A stretch of 64,000 bases of DNA from Rhodobacter capsulatus (GTDB lineage Bacteria > Pseudomonadota > Alphaproteobacteria > Rhodobacterales > Rhodobacteraceae): the NCBI RefSeq assembly GCF_005144475.1, contig NZ_SWJZ01000082.1, positions 32,234 through 96,233 of the forward strand, written 5' to 3'. This document shows positions 1 to 8,532 of this stretch, piece after piece. The translations under genes were made by a program, and so were the position numbers. The notes beneath the pieces are model-generated. The model saw only the letters and a program-made list of their open reading frames with translations, did no database searches and was not told the origin of the DNA. How positions within the stretch are numbered: the stretch's first letter is position 1; each line of letters opens with the position of its first letter.

Positions 1-2
1 GC

Positions 3-395
3 ATCATCCGGGTGTCGAAGGAACTCGCCAATTCCTATCCCGCGCTGGCCGAGGAATTCGAGACCGTCGCCCACGAGATCAAGGCCGGTCTGGACAAGCC
101 CACCGTGCTGCGCGCCTTTGCCGAACGCTCGGGCGTGTCCGATGTCGCCTCCTTCGTCACCGTGATGATCCAGAGCCAGCAATTCGGCACCTCGATCGCC
201 GAGGCGCTTCGGCTTTACGCCGCCGACATGCGCGACAAGCGGATCATGCGCGCCGAGGAAGCGGCGAACAAGATCCCGACCAAGATGACGCTGGGCACGA
301 TGCTCTTCACCGTGCCGCCGCTGCTCATCATCCTTGTCGGCCCCTCGGTCCATGATATGATGGAAAACTTCGCCGCCATCGGTGGTGGCCCTTAA
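3..395 (+). CDS. tadC: TadC-type inner-membrane protein (type II secretion F domain), 5' truncated by window
   Basis: Only the last 130 or so residues are visible; the open frame runs off the left edge, so the GTG at 12 is internal. The visible part is an amphipathic helical T2SSF domain (SYPALAEEFETVAHEIKAG, then QQFGTSIAEALRLYAADMRD), followed near the C terminus by a hydrophobic segment (MLFTVPPLLIILVG). This is the usual end of TadB/TadC inner-membrane platform proteins of Flp/Tad pilus machines. TadC rather than TadB is inferred from position: it lies directly before TadD-like TPR lipoproteins and a TadV-type prepilin peptidase. The next gene starts 10 bases after the stop, which suggests one operon. 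Confidence 0.85.
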   Translation: MIRVSKELANSYPALAEEFETVAHEIKAGLDKPTVLRAFAERSGVSDVASFVTVMIQSQQFGTSIAEALRLYAADMRDKRIMRAEEAANKIPTKMTLGTMLFTVPPLLIILVGPSVHDMMENFAAIGGGP

Positions 396-405
396 GATGT
401 GATCC

Positions 406-969
406 ATGCGCCTGACCCGTTTCGCGCCGCTTGCCGCGCTGTCGCTGTGCCTTCTGGCCGCCTGCATGCCGGGCGGCCTTGGCGCGTCGAAGGGCAGCCC
501 CTTTGCCCCCGGCGCGGCCGAGGGCGAGGGCGTTGACGGGTTGATCGTCGGGCATCGGCTGATGGCGGCGGGCGAATACGAACTGGCGCTGAAGGCCTAT
601 TACCGTGCCGCGGGCGAGCAGGGGGCGACGGTCGATGTCCTGTCCGCGATCGGCTCGGCCGATCTGAAGCTGGGCCGTCTGGGGCAGGCCGAACAGATCC
701 TGCGCCGCGCCACCGAAAAGGACGAACGCTTCGTGCCCGCCTGGAACAATCTTGGCGTCGTGCTGATGGAACAGGGCAAGGCCGCCGAGGCGGCGCGGGT
801 GTTCCAGATCGCCTATGGGCTCGACAGTGGCGAATCCGACGCGATCCGGCAAAACCTGCGCCTGGCCCTCGCAAAGAAAGAGAAACCCGCCTATGATCCG
901 CCGACGGACCGACCGTTCAAGCTGGTGCGGCGGGGGGTTGGAGAATACCTTCTGCTGACCGAGCAGTGA
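406..969 (+). CDS. tadD: TadD-like TPR lipoprotein
   Basis: A 187-residue protein with a lipoprotein signal peptide (MRLTRFAPLAALSLCLLAAC; lipobox LAAC, lipidated Cys about residue 20). Tetratricopeptide repeats fill roughly residues 55-145 (for example VPAWNNLGVVLMEQGKAAEA). TadD proteins are TPR lipoproteins proposed to help assemble the Flp pilus secretin. It sits 10 bases after TadC and 25 bases before a second TPR lipoprotein. The ribosome binding site is weak, so translational coupling to the upstream gene is likely. The Tad role is inferred from family and neighbours. Confidence 0.85.
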   Translation: MRLTRFAPLAALSLCLLAACMPGGLGASKGSPFAPGAAEGEGVDGLIVGHRLMAAGEYELALKAYYRAAGEQGATVDVLSAIGSADLKLGRLGQAEQILRRATEKDERFVPAWNNLGVVLMEQGKAAEAARVFQIAYGLDSGESDAIRQNLRLALAKKEKPAYDPPTDRPFKLVRRGVGEYLLLTEQ

Positions 970-994
970 GGCACGAGCAAGAGGACGCAGCAAC

Positions 995-1855
995 ATGCGC
1001 CACCCGATCATCCTTGTGCTCCTTGCGGGCTGTTCCTTCGCGCTTGCCGGCTGCATGGGCCGCGACAAGGCCGAGGTCGACAAGGCGCTCGACTCGGTCA
1101 ATGCGGTCGATGCGACGAACCTGTCGGACATCATGCTGACGGTGGGCGACCCGCGCGAGGCGGTGGCCTATTTCACCCGCGCGACGAACGAACACCCCGA
1201 GCGGATCGACCTGCAGCGGGGGCTGGGCAAGTCGATGGTGCGGGCCGGTCAGGCCGAAGCCGCGATCGGCGTCTGGACCCGGGTCATCGCCATGCCCGAG
1301 GGCGGCAATGACGACAAGGTGGCGCTGGCCGATGCGCAGATCCGGGCGGGCAAGTGGGAAGCGGCCAAGGCGACGCTGAACACCATTCCGCCGACGCACG
1401 AGACCTTTGAACGCTACAAGCTCGAAGCGATGGTCGCCGACAGCGAGAAGAACTGGAAGAAGGCCGACAGTTTCTACGAGACCGCCGCGGGGCTGACGAC
1501 GCGGCCCTCGGGGGTGCTGAACAACTGGGGCTTTTCCAAGTTGACGCGCGGCGACGCCAAGGGCGCCGAGACGCTGTTCTCCGAGGCGCTGAGCTATGAT
1601 TCCACCTCGTTCACCACCAAGAACAATCTGGTGATGGCGCGGGCGGCGCAGCACAAATACGATCTGCCGGTGGTCGACATGACCCAGACCGAACGGGCGA
1701 AGCTGCTGTATACGGCGGCGCTTTCGGCGATCAAGCAGGGCGATGTGACGATCGGCAAGGGTCTGTTGCAGGATGCGGTCGATACCTCGCCGGTCTATTT
1801 CGAGGAAGCGGCACGGGCGCTTGAAGCGCTGGATGCCGGGGGCAAGCGGGGCTGA
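995..1855 (+). CDS. Second TPR lipoprotein of the tad operon
   Basis: A 286-residue protein with a lipoprotein signal (MRHPIILVLLAGCSFALAGC, lipobox LAGC). Several degenerate TPR units follow, such as EAVAYFTRATNEHPERIDL and NNWGFSKLTRGDAKGAETLF. It shares its architecture with the preceding TadD-like protein but is longer, suggesting a duplicated and diverged TadD paralogue. Its stop is 1 base from the start of the prepilin peptidase, so the two are almost certainly co-translated. Tad/Flp clusters of Rhodobacterales often carry two TPR proteins at this place. The exact partner is not known from the sequence. Confidence 0.8.
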   Translation: MRHPIILVLLAGCSFALAGCMGRDKAEVDKALDSVNAVDATNLSDIMLTVGDPREAVAYFTRATNEHPERIDLQRGLGKSMVRAGQAEAAIGVWTRVIAMPEGGNDDKVALADAQIRAGKWEAAKATLNTIPPTHETFERYKLEAMVADSEKNWKKADSFYETAAGLTTRPSGVLNNWGFSKLTRGDAKGAETLFSEALSYDSTSFTTKNNLVMARAAQHKYDLPVVDMTQTERAKLLYTAALSAIKQGDVTIGKGLLQDAVDTSPVYFEEAARALEALDAGGKRG

Positions 1856-1856
1856 G

Positions 1857-2360
1857 ATGCTGGGTCTGAGCGTGTCGCAATCGGCTCTGGCGCTGTTCGT
1901 CGCCGTGCTGCCGATCTGCGCCTGGGTAAGCTATACCGATCTGAAATACATGAAGATCCGCAATGTCGCGGTGCTGGCGCTGATGGCGGTCTTTGCCGTC
2001 GTCGGCGTTCTGGTGCTGCCGCTGGAGGTCTGGGCCTGGCGCTGGCTGCATCTGCCGGTGGTTCTGGTCATCGGCCTTGTGCTGAACATGGCGCTGGGCG
2101 TGGGCATGGGCGACGTGAAATTCGCCGCCGCAAGCGCACCGTTCTTTTCCGCCGATCCGGGCCGGGTGATGCTGGCGATCGTGCTTTTGCAGGTCTGCCT
2201 GATCCTGGCCTTCGTCACCCATCGCATCGCCCGCGCCATTCCGGCGGTGCGGGCGGCGACGCCCGACTGGGCCAGCTGGGGGCATCGGAAATTCCCCTTC
2301 GGCCTGGTGCTGGTGGGCACGCTGCTGAGCTATCTCGGGCTGATCGCCGCGCTCACCTGA
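1857..2360 (+). CDS. tadV: Prepilin peptidase, TadV/CpaA type
   Basis: A 167-residue polytopic membrane protein of the A24 aspartyl protease family that would process Flp prepilin and TadE/F-type pseudopilins. The sequence has the short N-terminal Asp-bearing segment ([12 protein letters not shown]) and the diagnostic GxGD motif in [13 protein letters not shown], supplying the two catalytic aspartates. It lacks the N-terminal methylase domain of PilD, as expected for the TadV/CpaA subgroup. The ATG at 1857 is chosen because it follows the upstream TGA by 1 base and begins a hydrophobic helix; the longer open frame overlaps the TPR gene. Its stop overlaps the end of convergent ispE. Confidence 0.9.
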   Translation: MLGLSVSQSALALFVAVLPICAWVSYTDLKYMKIRNVAVLALMAVFAVVGVLVLPLEVWAWRWLHLPVVLVIGLVLNMALGVGMGDVKFAAASAPFFSADPGRVMLAIVLLQVCLILAFVTHRIARAIPAVRAATPDWASWGHRKFPFGLVLVGTLLSYLGLIAALT

Positions 2361-3219
2361 TCTGCGGCGCGGCTTTCTGCGCCTGATCGCCAAGGCTGCC
2401 ATGCGCGCTCCACCAGCCCGGATGACGGGCGGCCAGCGTCGCTTGCGCCGCTGCGGCCTCGGCTTCGGTGCCGAACAGACCAAAGCAGGTCGCCCCCGAT
2501 CCCGACATCCGCGCCAGTTTGCAGCCGGGCAGGGCGGCAAGCACCGCCAGAACCTCGGCGATCACCGGGGCCTGCGCCACGGCCGGGGCCTGCAGGTCAT
2601 TGCGCTGCGCGGAAAGCCAGGCGATGCAGGCATCCGCATCCCCAAAGGTCGGGATCTCGGGCAGGGGCGGATTGTCCTTGCGGCTCAGCGCCTTGAAGAC
2701 CGAGGGCGTGGGCACTTCGACGCGCGGATTGACCAGAACCGCGGGCAGGGCGGGCAGGGCGACCGGGGTCAGATCCTCGCCGATGCCGCGGGTGCGGGCC
2801 GGGCGCGGATCAAGGCACATCGGCACGTCGGCGCCCAGTTTCAGCACCGCGCCCGCCTCGGGCAGGGGCTGTCCGGTCAGCGCCGCCATGCCGCGCAAGG
2901 CCGCCGCCGCATCCGACGACCCGCCGCCGATCCCCGAGGCCGCAGGCAGGCATTTCTCCAGCGTCACCGCCGCCCCCGCGCCAAACAGCGCCGCCGCCTT
3001 CAGCACCAGGTTTTCCGGGCCCGCGGGCACGGCCGCGCCTTCGGGGCCGGACACCTTCAGCCCCAGCCCCAGCCCCTCGGCCGGGGCCAGCGTCAGCCCG
3101 TCGCCCACGGGCGAAAAGGCGACCAGACTGTCAAGCAGATGATAGCCATCGGCGCGCTGGCCGGTGACATGCAGGGCCAGGTTGACCTTGGCCGGGGCGA
3201 AAACGTCAATTCTGCGCAT
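2353..3219 (-). CDS. ispE: 4-diphosphocytidyl-2-C-methyl-D-erythritol kinase
   Basis: A 288-residue GHMP kinase that phosphorylates CDP-methylerythritol in the non-mevalonate (MEP) isoprenoid pathway, which feeds quinones and, in phototrophs, carotenoids and bacteriochlorophyll. It begins with the typical [20 protein letters not shown] motif (kinase motif 1), has the glycine-rich ATP loop [20 protein letters not shown] and the C-terminal [11 protein letters not shown] motif. The start at 3219 is preferred because family members begin directly with the ApAKiNL strand; it overlaps the 3' end of the upstream TPR gene by 14 bases. Length is normal for the family. Confidence 0.95.
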   Translation of the reverse strand: MRRIDVFAPAKVNLALHVTGQRADGYHLLDSLVAFSPVGDGLTLAPAEGLGLGLKVSGPEGAAVPAGPENLVLKAAALFGAGAAVTLEKCLPAASGIGGGSSDAAAALRGMAALTGQPLPEAGAVLKLGADVPMCLDPRPARTRGIGEDLTPVALPALPAVLVNPRVEVPTPSVFKALSRKDNPPLPEIPTFGDADACIAWLSAQRNDLQAPAVAQAPVIAEVLAVLAALPGCKLARMSGSGATCFGLFGTEAEAAAAQATLAARHPGWWSAHGSLGDQAQKAAPQIR

Positions 3220-4924
3220 GGTCCGGGTGCAGCGGCGCGGCACCTTCCTCCTTCAGCACGGCATCCAGCCCGACTTCGAGCTTGCGGCGGACGCGGTTGG
3301 GGTCAAGATCGGGCGAGGGCCCCAGATTGAGCGCCCGACGCCACTGGAATTCCGCCTCGCGCTGGCGTCCGACGGCCCAGTAGACATCGCCCAGATGGTC
3401 GTTCAGCAACGGATCGGCCGGGGTCAGCTCGACCGCCTTTTCCATCTGCACCACCGCTTCGTCATAGCGGCCCAGCCGGTAATAGGCCCAGCCCAGACTG
3501 TCGGTGATATAGCCGTCATCCGGCCGCCCGGCGACGGCCTTTTCGATCATCTTGAGCGCTTCTTTCAGGTTCTGCCGCTTCTCCACATAGGAATAGCCCA
3601 GATAATTCAGCACCATCGGCTGATCGGGGGAAAGCTTCAGCGCCTCGCGGAAGCCCTTTTCGGCCTTGTCCCACTGCCCCGAACGTTCCTGCGCGATGGC
3701 GCGCGAATACCACAGGCTCCAGTCGGTCGGGCGCGGCGTGCCGGTCAGCGCGATCGCCTTGTCATAGGCCGTGGCGGCCTCGGCGTAGCGTTCCTCGCGA
3801 CGCAGCGTGTCGCCCAGCGAGGACCAGGCATTGGGCAGGTCGGGATGGCTGCGGGAAAGCTCTTCGAGCACGCCGATCGCCGCATCGGATTGCCCGGCCG
3901 AGACCATCGCCTGCGCCCGCCCCAGTTCGGCGGCATAGAAGGCGGGATTGTCCGGGCCGATCTCGGCATAGGCGGCGATCGCCAGATCATATTGTTCCTG
4001 CGATTCCAGGATGTCGGCGATCAGCAGCGCGGCATCGACATCGTCGGGGCGCAGCCACAGCGCCAGCCGGGCATGGATCAGCGCGAAACCGGGCAGCGAA
4101 TCCGCGCTCAGCGCCAGCGCGACCGACTGGAACACCTCCGCCACGCCGTCGCGGGCCGATCCGATCCGGGTGAAGGGCAGGGTTTCCCCGGCCGCCAGCT
4201 GCTTGCGGATCGCGGCGATCTCGGGCGGGGCGGTGTCGCCATAGGCCCGATCGATCAGCGCCACCGCATCACTGTCGCGTTCCAGCTGCGAGAGCACCTG
4301 CGCATGGGCCAGAATGCCGCGCCGGGTGCCGTTGAAGTAATCGGCATATTTGCCGGAAAAGATCTTCTCGGCGCCCTCGTGATCGCCGACCAGCGCCGCG
4401 GCCAGCGCGCGGTGATAGGCGGCAAAGCCCTCGAGCCCCTCGATCTTGCCCAACGCCTCAAAGCTTTCCATCGCCTCGGACATCTTGCCCGCGCCCGCCA
4501 GCGCCCAGGCCTTGTAAAGCCCGCCCACCAGCTGACCGGCATCGCCGCCGCGGTCCAAAAGCGCCTGGCCCGCGGCGAAATCGCCCGAGCGCGCCGCCTC
4601 GGCCAGCATCACCAGCACCGCCACCTGCGAGGGCTGCTTGGCGGTGACCATCTGCGCCGCCAGATCGCGGGCGGCGGTCATGTCACCCAGCGACAGAAGG
4701 CTGACCAGCAGCCCTTCCTGCACCCGTTCATCGGTGGGATTGTCGGCCAGAAGGCGTTGATAATAGGTCGCCGCCGCGGCGTAATTGCTGTCCGTCGCCG
4801 CCGCCTGCGCGGCCAGATAGGCGCCCGCATCCTCGGACCGGACCGCGGTCGCGGGCAGGGCCAGGCCAAGCCCAAGGGCCGCGGCAAGGCAGAGAACAGG
4901 CGAAAGTCGGGAAAGGAAGGGCAC
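3206..4924 (-). CDS. Exported TPR-repeat protein
   Basis: A 572-residue protein composed of tandem tetratricopeptide repeats. The GTG start at 4924 is chosen because it is preceded by AAAGGA at good spacing and begins a clean signal peptide ([20 protein letters not shown]...ALPATA). Upstream in-frame codons run into ETF-QO. The C-terminal half has well-formed repeats ([77 protein letters not shown]). It is probably periplasmic and a protein-protein scaffold. This TPR protein is next to ispE in many Rhodobacterales, but no enzymatic motif is visible and the function is unknown. Confidence 0.85.
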   Translation of the reverse strand: MPFLSRLSPVLCLAAALGLGLALPATAVRSEDAGAYLAAQAAATDSNYAAAATYYQRLLADNPTDERVQEGLLVSLLSLGDMTAARDLAAQMVTAKQPSQVAVLVMLAEAARSGDFAAGQALLDRGGDAGQLVGGLYKAWALAGAGKMSEAMESFEALGKIEGLEGFAAYHRALAAALVGDHEGAEKIFSGKYADYFNGTRRGILAHAQVLSQLERDSDAVALIDRAYGDTAPPEIAAIRKQLAAGETLPFTRIGSARDGVAEVFQSVALALSADSLPGFALIHARLALWLRPDDVDAALLIADILESQEQYDLAIAAYAEIGPDNPAFYAAELGRAQAMVSAGQSDAAIGVLEELSRSHPDLPNAWSSLGDTLRREERYAEAATAYDKAIALTGTPRPTDWSLWYSRAIAQERSGQWDKAEKGFREALKLSPDQPMVLNYLGYSYVEKRQNLKEALKMIEKAVAGRPDDGYITDSLGWAYYRLGRYDEAVVQMEKAVELTPADPLLNDHLGDVYWAVGRQREAEFQWRRALNLGPSPDLDPNRVRRKLEVGLDAVLKEEGAAPLHPDHAQN

Positions 4925-4987
4925 GGATGGGTCCTTTTGATCGGGCTGGCCCAAAAGGTAGCGAGGCCCATCGTGCAAAGCAATCGG

Positions 4988-5009
4988 GGGCGGCGAAAGC
5001 CCCCCCCGC
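4988..5009 (-). terminator. Possible hairpin after ETF-QO gene
   Basis: A G/C-only inverted repeat (GGGGGC...GCCCCC) lies 25 bases past the ETF-QO stop, between that gene and the downstream TPR gene. The T tract is poor, so it could be an attenuating hairpin rather than a true terminator. Confidence 0.35.
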
Positions 5010-5034
5010 AACACGCCGATGTGACGCGCAAGAC

Positions 5035-6696
5035 TCACATGTTGGGGTAGTTCGGCCCGTCGCCGCCCTGCGGCGTGGTCCAGGTGATGTTCTGCGACGG
5101 ATCCTTGATGTCGCAGGTCTTGCAATGCACGCAGTTCTGGAAGTTGATCTGGAACTTCGCCTGATCGCCCTCGCCCAGCACCTCATAGACGCCCGCCGGG
5201 CAGTAGCGCTGCGCCGGTTCCGCATAGTCGCGCAGGTTGACCGTCAGCGGGATCGCGGCATCCTTCAGCCGCAGGTGGCAGGGCTGGCTTTCCTCGTGGT
5301 TGGTAAAGGCGAAGCTGACATTGGTCAGCCGGTCGAAGCTGATCTTGCCATCGGGTTTCGGATAGTCGATCGGCGCGAAATCCTTGGCCAGCCCGGTATG
5401 GGCGGCGTCGGTCTTCTTGTGCTTGAGCGTGCCGAAGAAGGAAAAGCCCAGCAGCGCATTCGTCCACATGTCGAGCCCGCCGAGGAACATCGAGGCCCAG
5501 ATCCCCCACCAGGACCACATCGGCTTGACGTTGCGCACCGGGATCAGATCCTTGGCGATGGCGCCCGAGCGGACATCGGCCTCGTAATCCACCAGCTCGT
5601 CGCCTTCGCGCCCGGCCTTGATCGCTTTCGCGGCGGCATCGGCGGCGGCAATGCCCGAGAGCATCGCATTGTGGTTGCCCTTGATCCGCGGCACGTTCAC
5701 GAACCCCGCCGAGCAGCCCAGAAGCGCCGCCCCCGGCACGGTCAGTTTCGGGATCGACTGCCAGCCACCCTCGGAAATCGCCCGCGCGCCGTAAGCCACG
5801 CGCTTGCCGCCCTCCAGCAGCTGCGCCACCATCGGGTGATGCTTGAAGCGCTGGAATTCCATATAGGGGTAGAGATAGGGGTTCTGGTAGTTCAGGTGCA
5901 CCACAAGCCCGATATACACCTGATTGTTTTCAATGTGATAGATGAAGGACCCGCCGCCCGCGTTATGGTCAAGCGGCCAGCCCATCGTGTGCGACACCGT
6001 GCCCTCGCGGTGCTTCTTCGGGTCGATCTCCCAGATTTCCTTCATGCCGATGCCGAATTTCTGCGGGCATTTGCCGTCGGACAGGTTGTAGCGCTCGATC
6101 AGCTGTTTGGAGAGCGAGCCGCGCACCCCTTCGGCGAGGAAGACATATTTGCCGCGCAGCTCCATCCCGGGTTCGTAATTCGGGCCCGGCGTGCCATCGG
6201 CGGCCAGCCCCATTTCCCCCGCGACGACCCCGGCGACGCGGGTGTTGCCCGCGGCGTCCTTGTCCCAGACCAGTTCCGAGCACGACATGCCCGGGAAGAT
6301 CTCGACGCCCATGCCCTCGGCCTGTTCGGCCAGCCAGCGGCAGACATTCGCCATGGACACGATGTAATTGCCGTGATTCGACATCAGCTTCGGCATCGGC
6401 CAGTTCGGGATGCGGGTCTGCCCGGCGGAGGAAAGCAGGAAGAAATTGTCTTCCTTGACCGGCGTCGTGATCGGCGCGCCCTTTTCCTTCCAGTCCGGAA
6501 TGAGCTTGTTGAGGCCCCGCGGGTCCAGAACCGCGCCCGAAAGGATATGCGCGCCGACCTCGGAGCCCTTTTCCAGCACGACCACGTTCAGATCCGGGTC
6601 GATCTGCTTGAGCCGGATCGCCGCAGAAAGCCCCGACGGACCGGCCCCCACGATCACCACATCGTATTCCATCGACTCGCGTTCGATCTCGGCCAT
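5035..6696 (-). CDS. etfQO: Electron transfer flavoprotein-ubiquinone oxidoreductase
   Basis: A 553-residue membrane-associated flavoprotein that passes electrons from reduced ETF (fatty-acid, amino-acid and choline-derivative dehydrogenation) to ubiquinone. The N terminus has the FAD-binding Rossmann motif DVVIVGAGPSGLSAAIRL. The C-terminal part has the single [4Fe-4S] cluster ligands (QNCVHCKTCDIKDPSQNITW preceded by the CPAGVYE cysteine). The start at 6696 follows a strong AAGGAG site; the longer frame has no family support. It could serve the dimethylglycine-dehydrogenase-like enzyme and the beta-oxidation genes elsewhere in this window. Confidence 0.96.
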   Translation of the reverse strand: MAEIERESMEYDVVIVGAGPSGLSAAIRLKQIDPDLNVVVLEKGSEVGAHILSGAVLDPRGLNKLIPDWKEKGAPITTPVKEDNFFLLSSAGQTRIPNWPMPKLMSNHGNYIVSMANVCRWLAEQAEGMGVEIFPGMSCSELVWDKDAAGNTRVAGVVAGEMGLAADGTPGPNYEPGMELRGKYVFLAEGVRGSLSKQLIERYNLSDGKCPQKFGIGMKEIWEIDPKKHREGTVSHTMGWPLDHNAGGGSFIYHIENNQVYIGLVVHLNYQNPYLYPYMEFQRFKHHPMVAQLLEGGKRVAYGARAISEGGWQSIPKLTVPGAALLGCSAGFVNVPRIKGNHNAMLSGIAAADAAAKAIKAGREGDELVDYEADVRSGAIAKDLIPVRNVKPMWSWWGIWASMFLGGLDMWTNALLGFSFFGTLKHKKTDAAHTGLAKDFAPIDYPKPDGKISFDRLTNVSFAFTNHEESQPCHLRLKDAAIPLTVNLRDYAEPAQRYCPAGVYEVLGEGDQAKFQINFQNCVHCKTCDIKDPSQNITWTTPQGGDGPNYPNM

Positions 6697-6769
6697 CTGG
6701 GGGCTCCTTCGTTCAGGCAGCAGCAGCGCGTTCCGGGGTGGTGGTAACGCGAATGGGAACATGAAGCAA

Positions 6770-6796
6770 TTGTTACGCAGCGCTGCGACGCAACAA
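6770..6796. promoter_or_regulatory. Imperfect palindrome between etfQO and greA
   Basis: The stretch reads TTGTT-ACGCAGCGCTGCG-ACG-CAACAA: a perfect 12-base core (CGCAGCGCTGCG) flanked by TTGTT and CAACAA arms. It lies 74 bases upstream of etfQO in the divergent intergenic region shared with greA. It looks like an operator for a dimeric regulator, but no known consensus was recognised. Confidence 0.4.
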
Positions 6797-6948
6797 TGTT
6801 TCGCATCTGCAGAACGGCCACGCCGGTCCGGATGCGGCACCCGGTCGGCGGAAAACGCCCTGCCACCCTTGACACCGGACCCGCTTGGCGGATTTACCTC
6901 ACAGGGCTAAGAAGAAGAATTGGCAGCCAGCACAGGTCAAGGACCGCC

Positions 6949-7419
6949 ATGGAAAAGATACCGATGACGCGCGCCGGCTACGACGTGCTCGACGAGGAAC
7001 TGAAAACGCTGAAGTCCGTGGAACGGCCCGCCGTCATCAAGGCGATTGCCGAGGCGCGCGAACATGGCGACCTTTCCGAAAACGCCGAGTATCACGCCGC
7101 CCGCGAAAAACAGAGCTTCGTCGAGGGCCGGATCAAGGAACTCGAATCGGTTCTGAGCCGCGCCGAGGTGATCGACACGGTGAAGCTGTCGGGCTCGATC
7201 AAGTTCGGGGCCACGGTGACGCTTGTCGACGAGGACACCGACGAGGAACGCACCTATCAGATCGTCGGCGAGCACGAGGCCGATCTGGAACGCGGTCTTC
7301 TGAACATCAAGTCGCCGCTGGCGCGGGCGCTGATCGGCAAGGATGAAGGCGACAGCGTCGAGGTCCGCACCCCGGGCGGGCAGCGCAGTTACGAGATCCT
7401 GTCGGTCCGTTTCCTGTAA
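6949..7419 (+). CDS. greA: Transcription elongation factor GreA
   Basis: A 156-residue GreA that rescues backtracked RNA polymerase by stimulating transcript cleavage. The N-terminal coiled coil is seen with the acidic tip loop [14 protein letters not shown] (the catalytic D/E pair), followed by the FKBP-like C-terminal domain ([22 protein letters not shown] ... [14 protein letters not shown]). The ATG at 6949 has AAGGA upstream and matches the family start [10 protein letters not shown]; longer in-frame starts are ignored. Length is standard. It is transcribed divergently from etfQO. Confidence 0.97.
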   Translation: MEKIPMTRAGYDVLDEELKTLKSVERPAVIKAIAEAREHGDLSENAEYHAAREKQSFVEGRIKELESVLSRAEVIDTVKLSGSIKFGATVTLVDEDTDEERTYQIVGEHEADLERGLLNIKSPLARALIGKDEGDSVEVRTPGGQRSYEILSVRFL

Positions 7420-7443
7420 GCGGATCTGTACAAAGGTGGCGAG

Positions 7444-8484
7444 ATGGGCGAGCCCCAGTCCGAGCGCAAGACCCCCGAGAGCGGTGCGGTGCCATGGTCG
7501 CCCGCGCCGCTGCCCGCGGCTGCGGCCTCGAACCGCACGGCATGGGTGGCGGGCGGGCTGACGGCGCTCTGGCTGGCGCTGGTCGGCGCCGTCTGGCTGT
7601 TCATGCCCGCGGGCGAGGTCTCGGGGCTGACGGCCGCCTCGCTGGTGGTGACGGTCGTGGGCGTCCTGCTGCCGGTGGTGATGATCTGGGTCGCCGCCGT
7701 CACCGCCCGCACGGCACAGGAAATGCGCGCCGAGGCGCAGGCGCTCAAGGTCGCGCTGGAGGCGATGCGCTCGGCCTGGCTCAATCAGAACCAGATCCGC
7801 GGCGGTCAGGCGCTGGAAAAGAAGCTCGACGAGGTGGCGATCGCCGCAAGGCAGGCGGAATCGGCGCTGGCGACCTTTTCGACGCGCCGCGACAATGCGG
7901 CGACGCATCCCCCGGCCGACCGCAAGGCGGCGTTGGCCGTGCCCAAGCCCGCGGCCCCGGTCGATGACCAGCCCCGGCTGGCCCTGGGCACGCCCGCCGA
8001 AGAGTTCAAGACGCCGGTTTCGGTGGCCGATTTCATCCGCGCCATGCAGTTCCCCGACAATGCCGAGGACAAGGAGGGCTTCCGCGCCCTGCGCCGGGCG
8101 CTGGAAGACCGGACGATGGCGAAGCTTTTGCGCGCGGCGCAGGATGTGCTGAACCTGCTGGCGCAGGACGGCATCTACATGGACGATCTGAAACCCGACC
8201 GCGCCCGGCCCGAGTTGTGGCGCCGCTTTGCCAAGGGCGAGCGCGGCCGCGAGATTGCCGCGCTCGGCGGCGTGCGGGATCGCTCGTCGCTGGCGCTGAC
8301 CTCGGGGCGGATGCGCGCCGACACGATCTTTCGCGATGCGGCGCATCATTTCCTGCGCCAGTTCGACCGCACCTTCACCGAATTCGAGCAGAACGCCAGC
8401 GATCAGGAAGTCGCGGAACTGGCGGAAACCCGCACCGCCCGCGCCTTCATGCTGTTGGGCCGCGTCACCGGCACATTTGATTGA
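7444..8484 (+). CDS. Membrane protein with two N-terminal TM helices and coiled coil, unknown function
   Basis: A 346-residue protein that I cannot assign to a named family. A short proline/alanine-rich cytoplasmic tail (residues 1-30) precedes two hydrophobic helices (about 32-54 and 62-86). A charged helical region likely to form a coiled coil follows (TAQEMRAEAQALKVALEAM ... EKKLDEVAIAARQAESALA), then an Ala/Pro linker and a soluble helical C-terminal domain of about 170 residues. The ATG has AAGGTGG upstream. It lies 24 bases after greA and may be cotranscribed. The topology suggests a membrane-anchored scaffold or sensor-like protein; this is inference only. Confidence 0.75.
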   Translation: MGEPQSERKTPESGAVPWSPAPLPAAAASNRTAWVAGGLTALWLALVGAVWLFMPAGEVSGLTAASLVVTVVGVLLPVVMIWVAAVTARTAQEMRAEAQALKVALEAMRSAWLNQNQIRGGQALEKKLDEVAIAARQAESALATFSTRRDNAATHPPADRKAALAVPKPAAPVDDQPRLALGTPAEEFKTPVSVADFIRAMQFPDNAEDKEGFRALRRALEDRTMAKLLRAAQDVLNLLAQDGIYMDDLKPDRARPELWRRFAKGERGREIAALGGVRDRSSLALTSGRMRADTIFRDAAHHFLRQFDRTFTEFEQNASDQEVAELAETRTARAFMLLGRVTGTFD

Positions 8485-8502
8485 AGAACGGGTGACTGAA
8501 GA

Positions 8503-8522
8503 TCGGGGCCCGCAGGCCCCGA
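8503..8522. terminator. Bidirectional hairpin between convergent genes
   Basis: A perfect 8-bp stem (TCGGGGCC / GGCCCCGA) with loop CGCA lies between the convergent 346-residue membrane protein gene and the tryptophanase-family gene, 10 bases from the latter's stop. Confidence 0.6.
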
Positions 8523-8532
8523 CCTTTGGGCC

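Noticed and set aside
3164..5050. Long plus-strand frames opposite the TPR gene and ispE
   Set aside because: Arg/Gly/His-rich products without motifs; artefacts of G/C-rich third positions in the real minus-strand genes.
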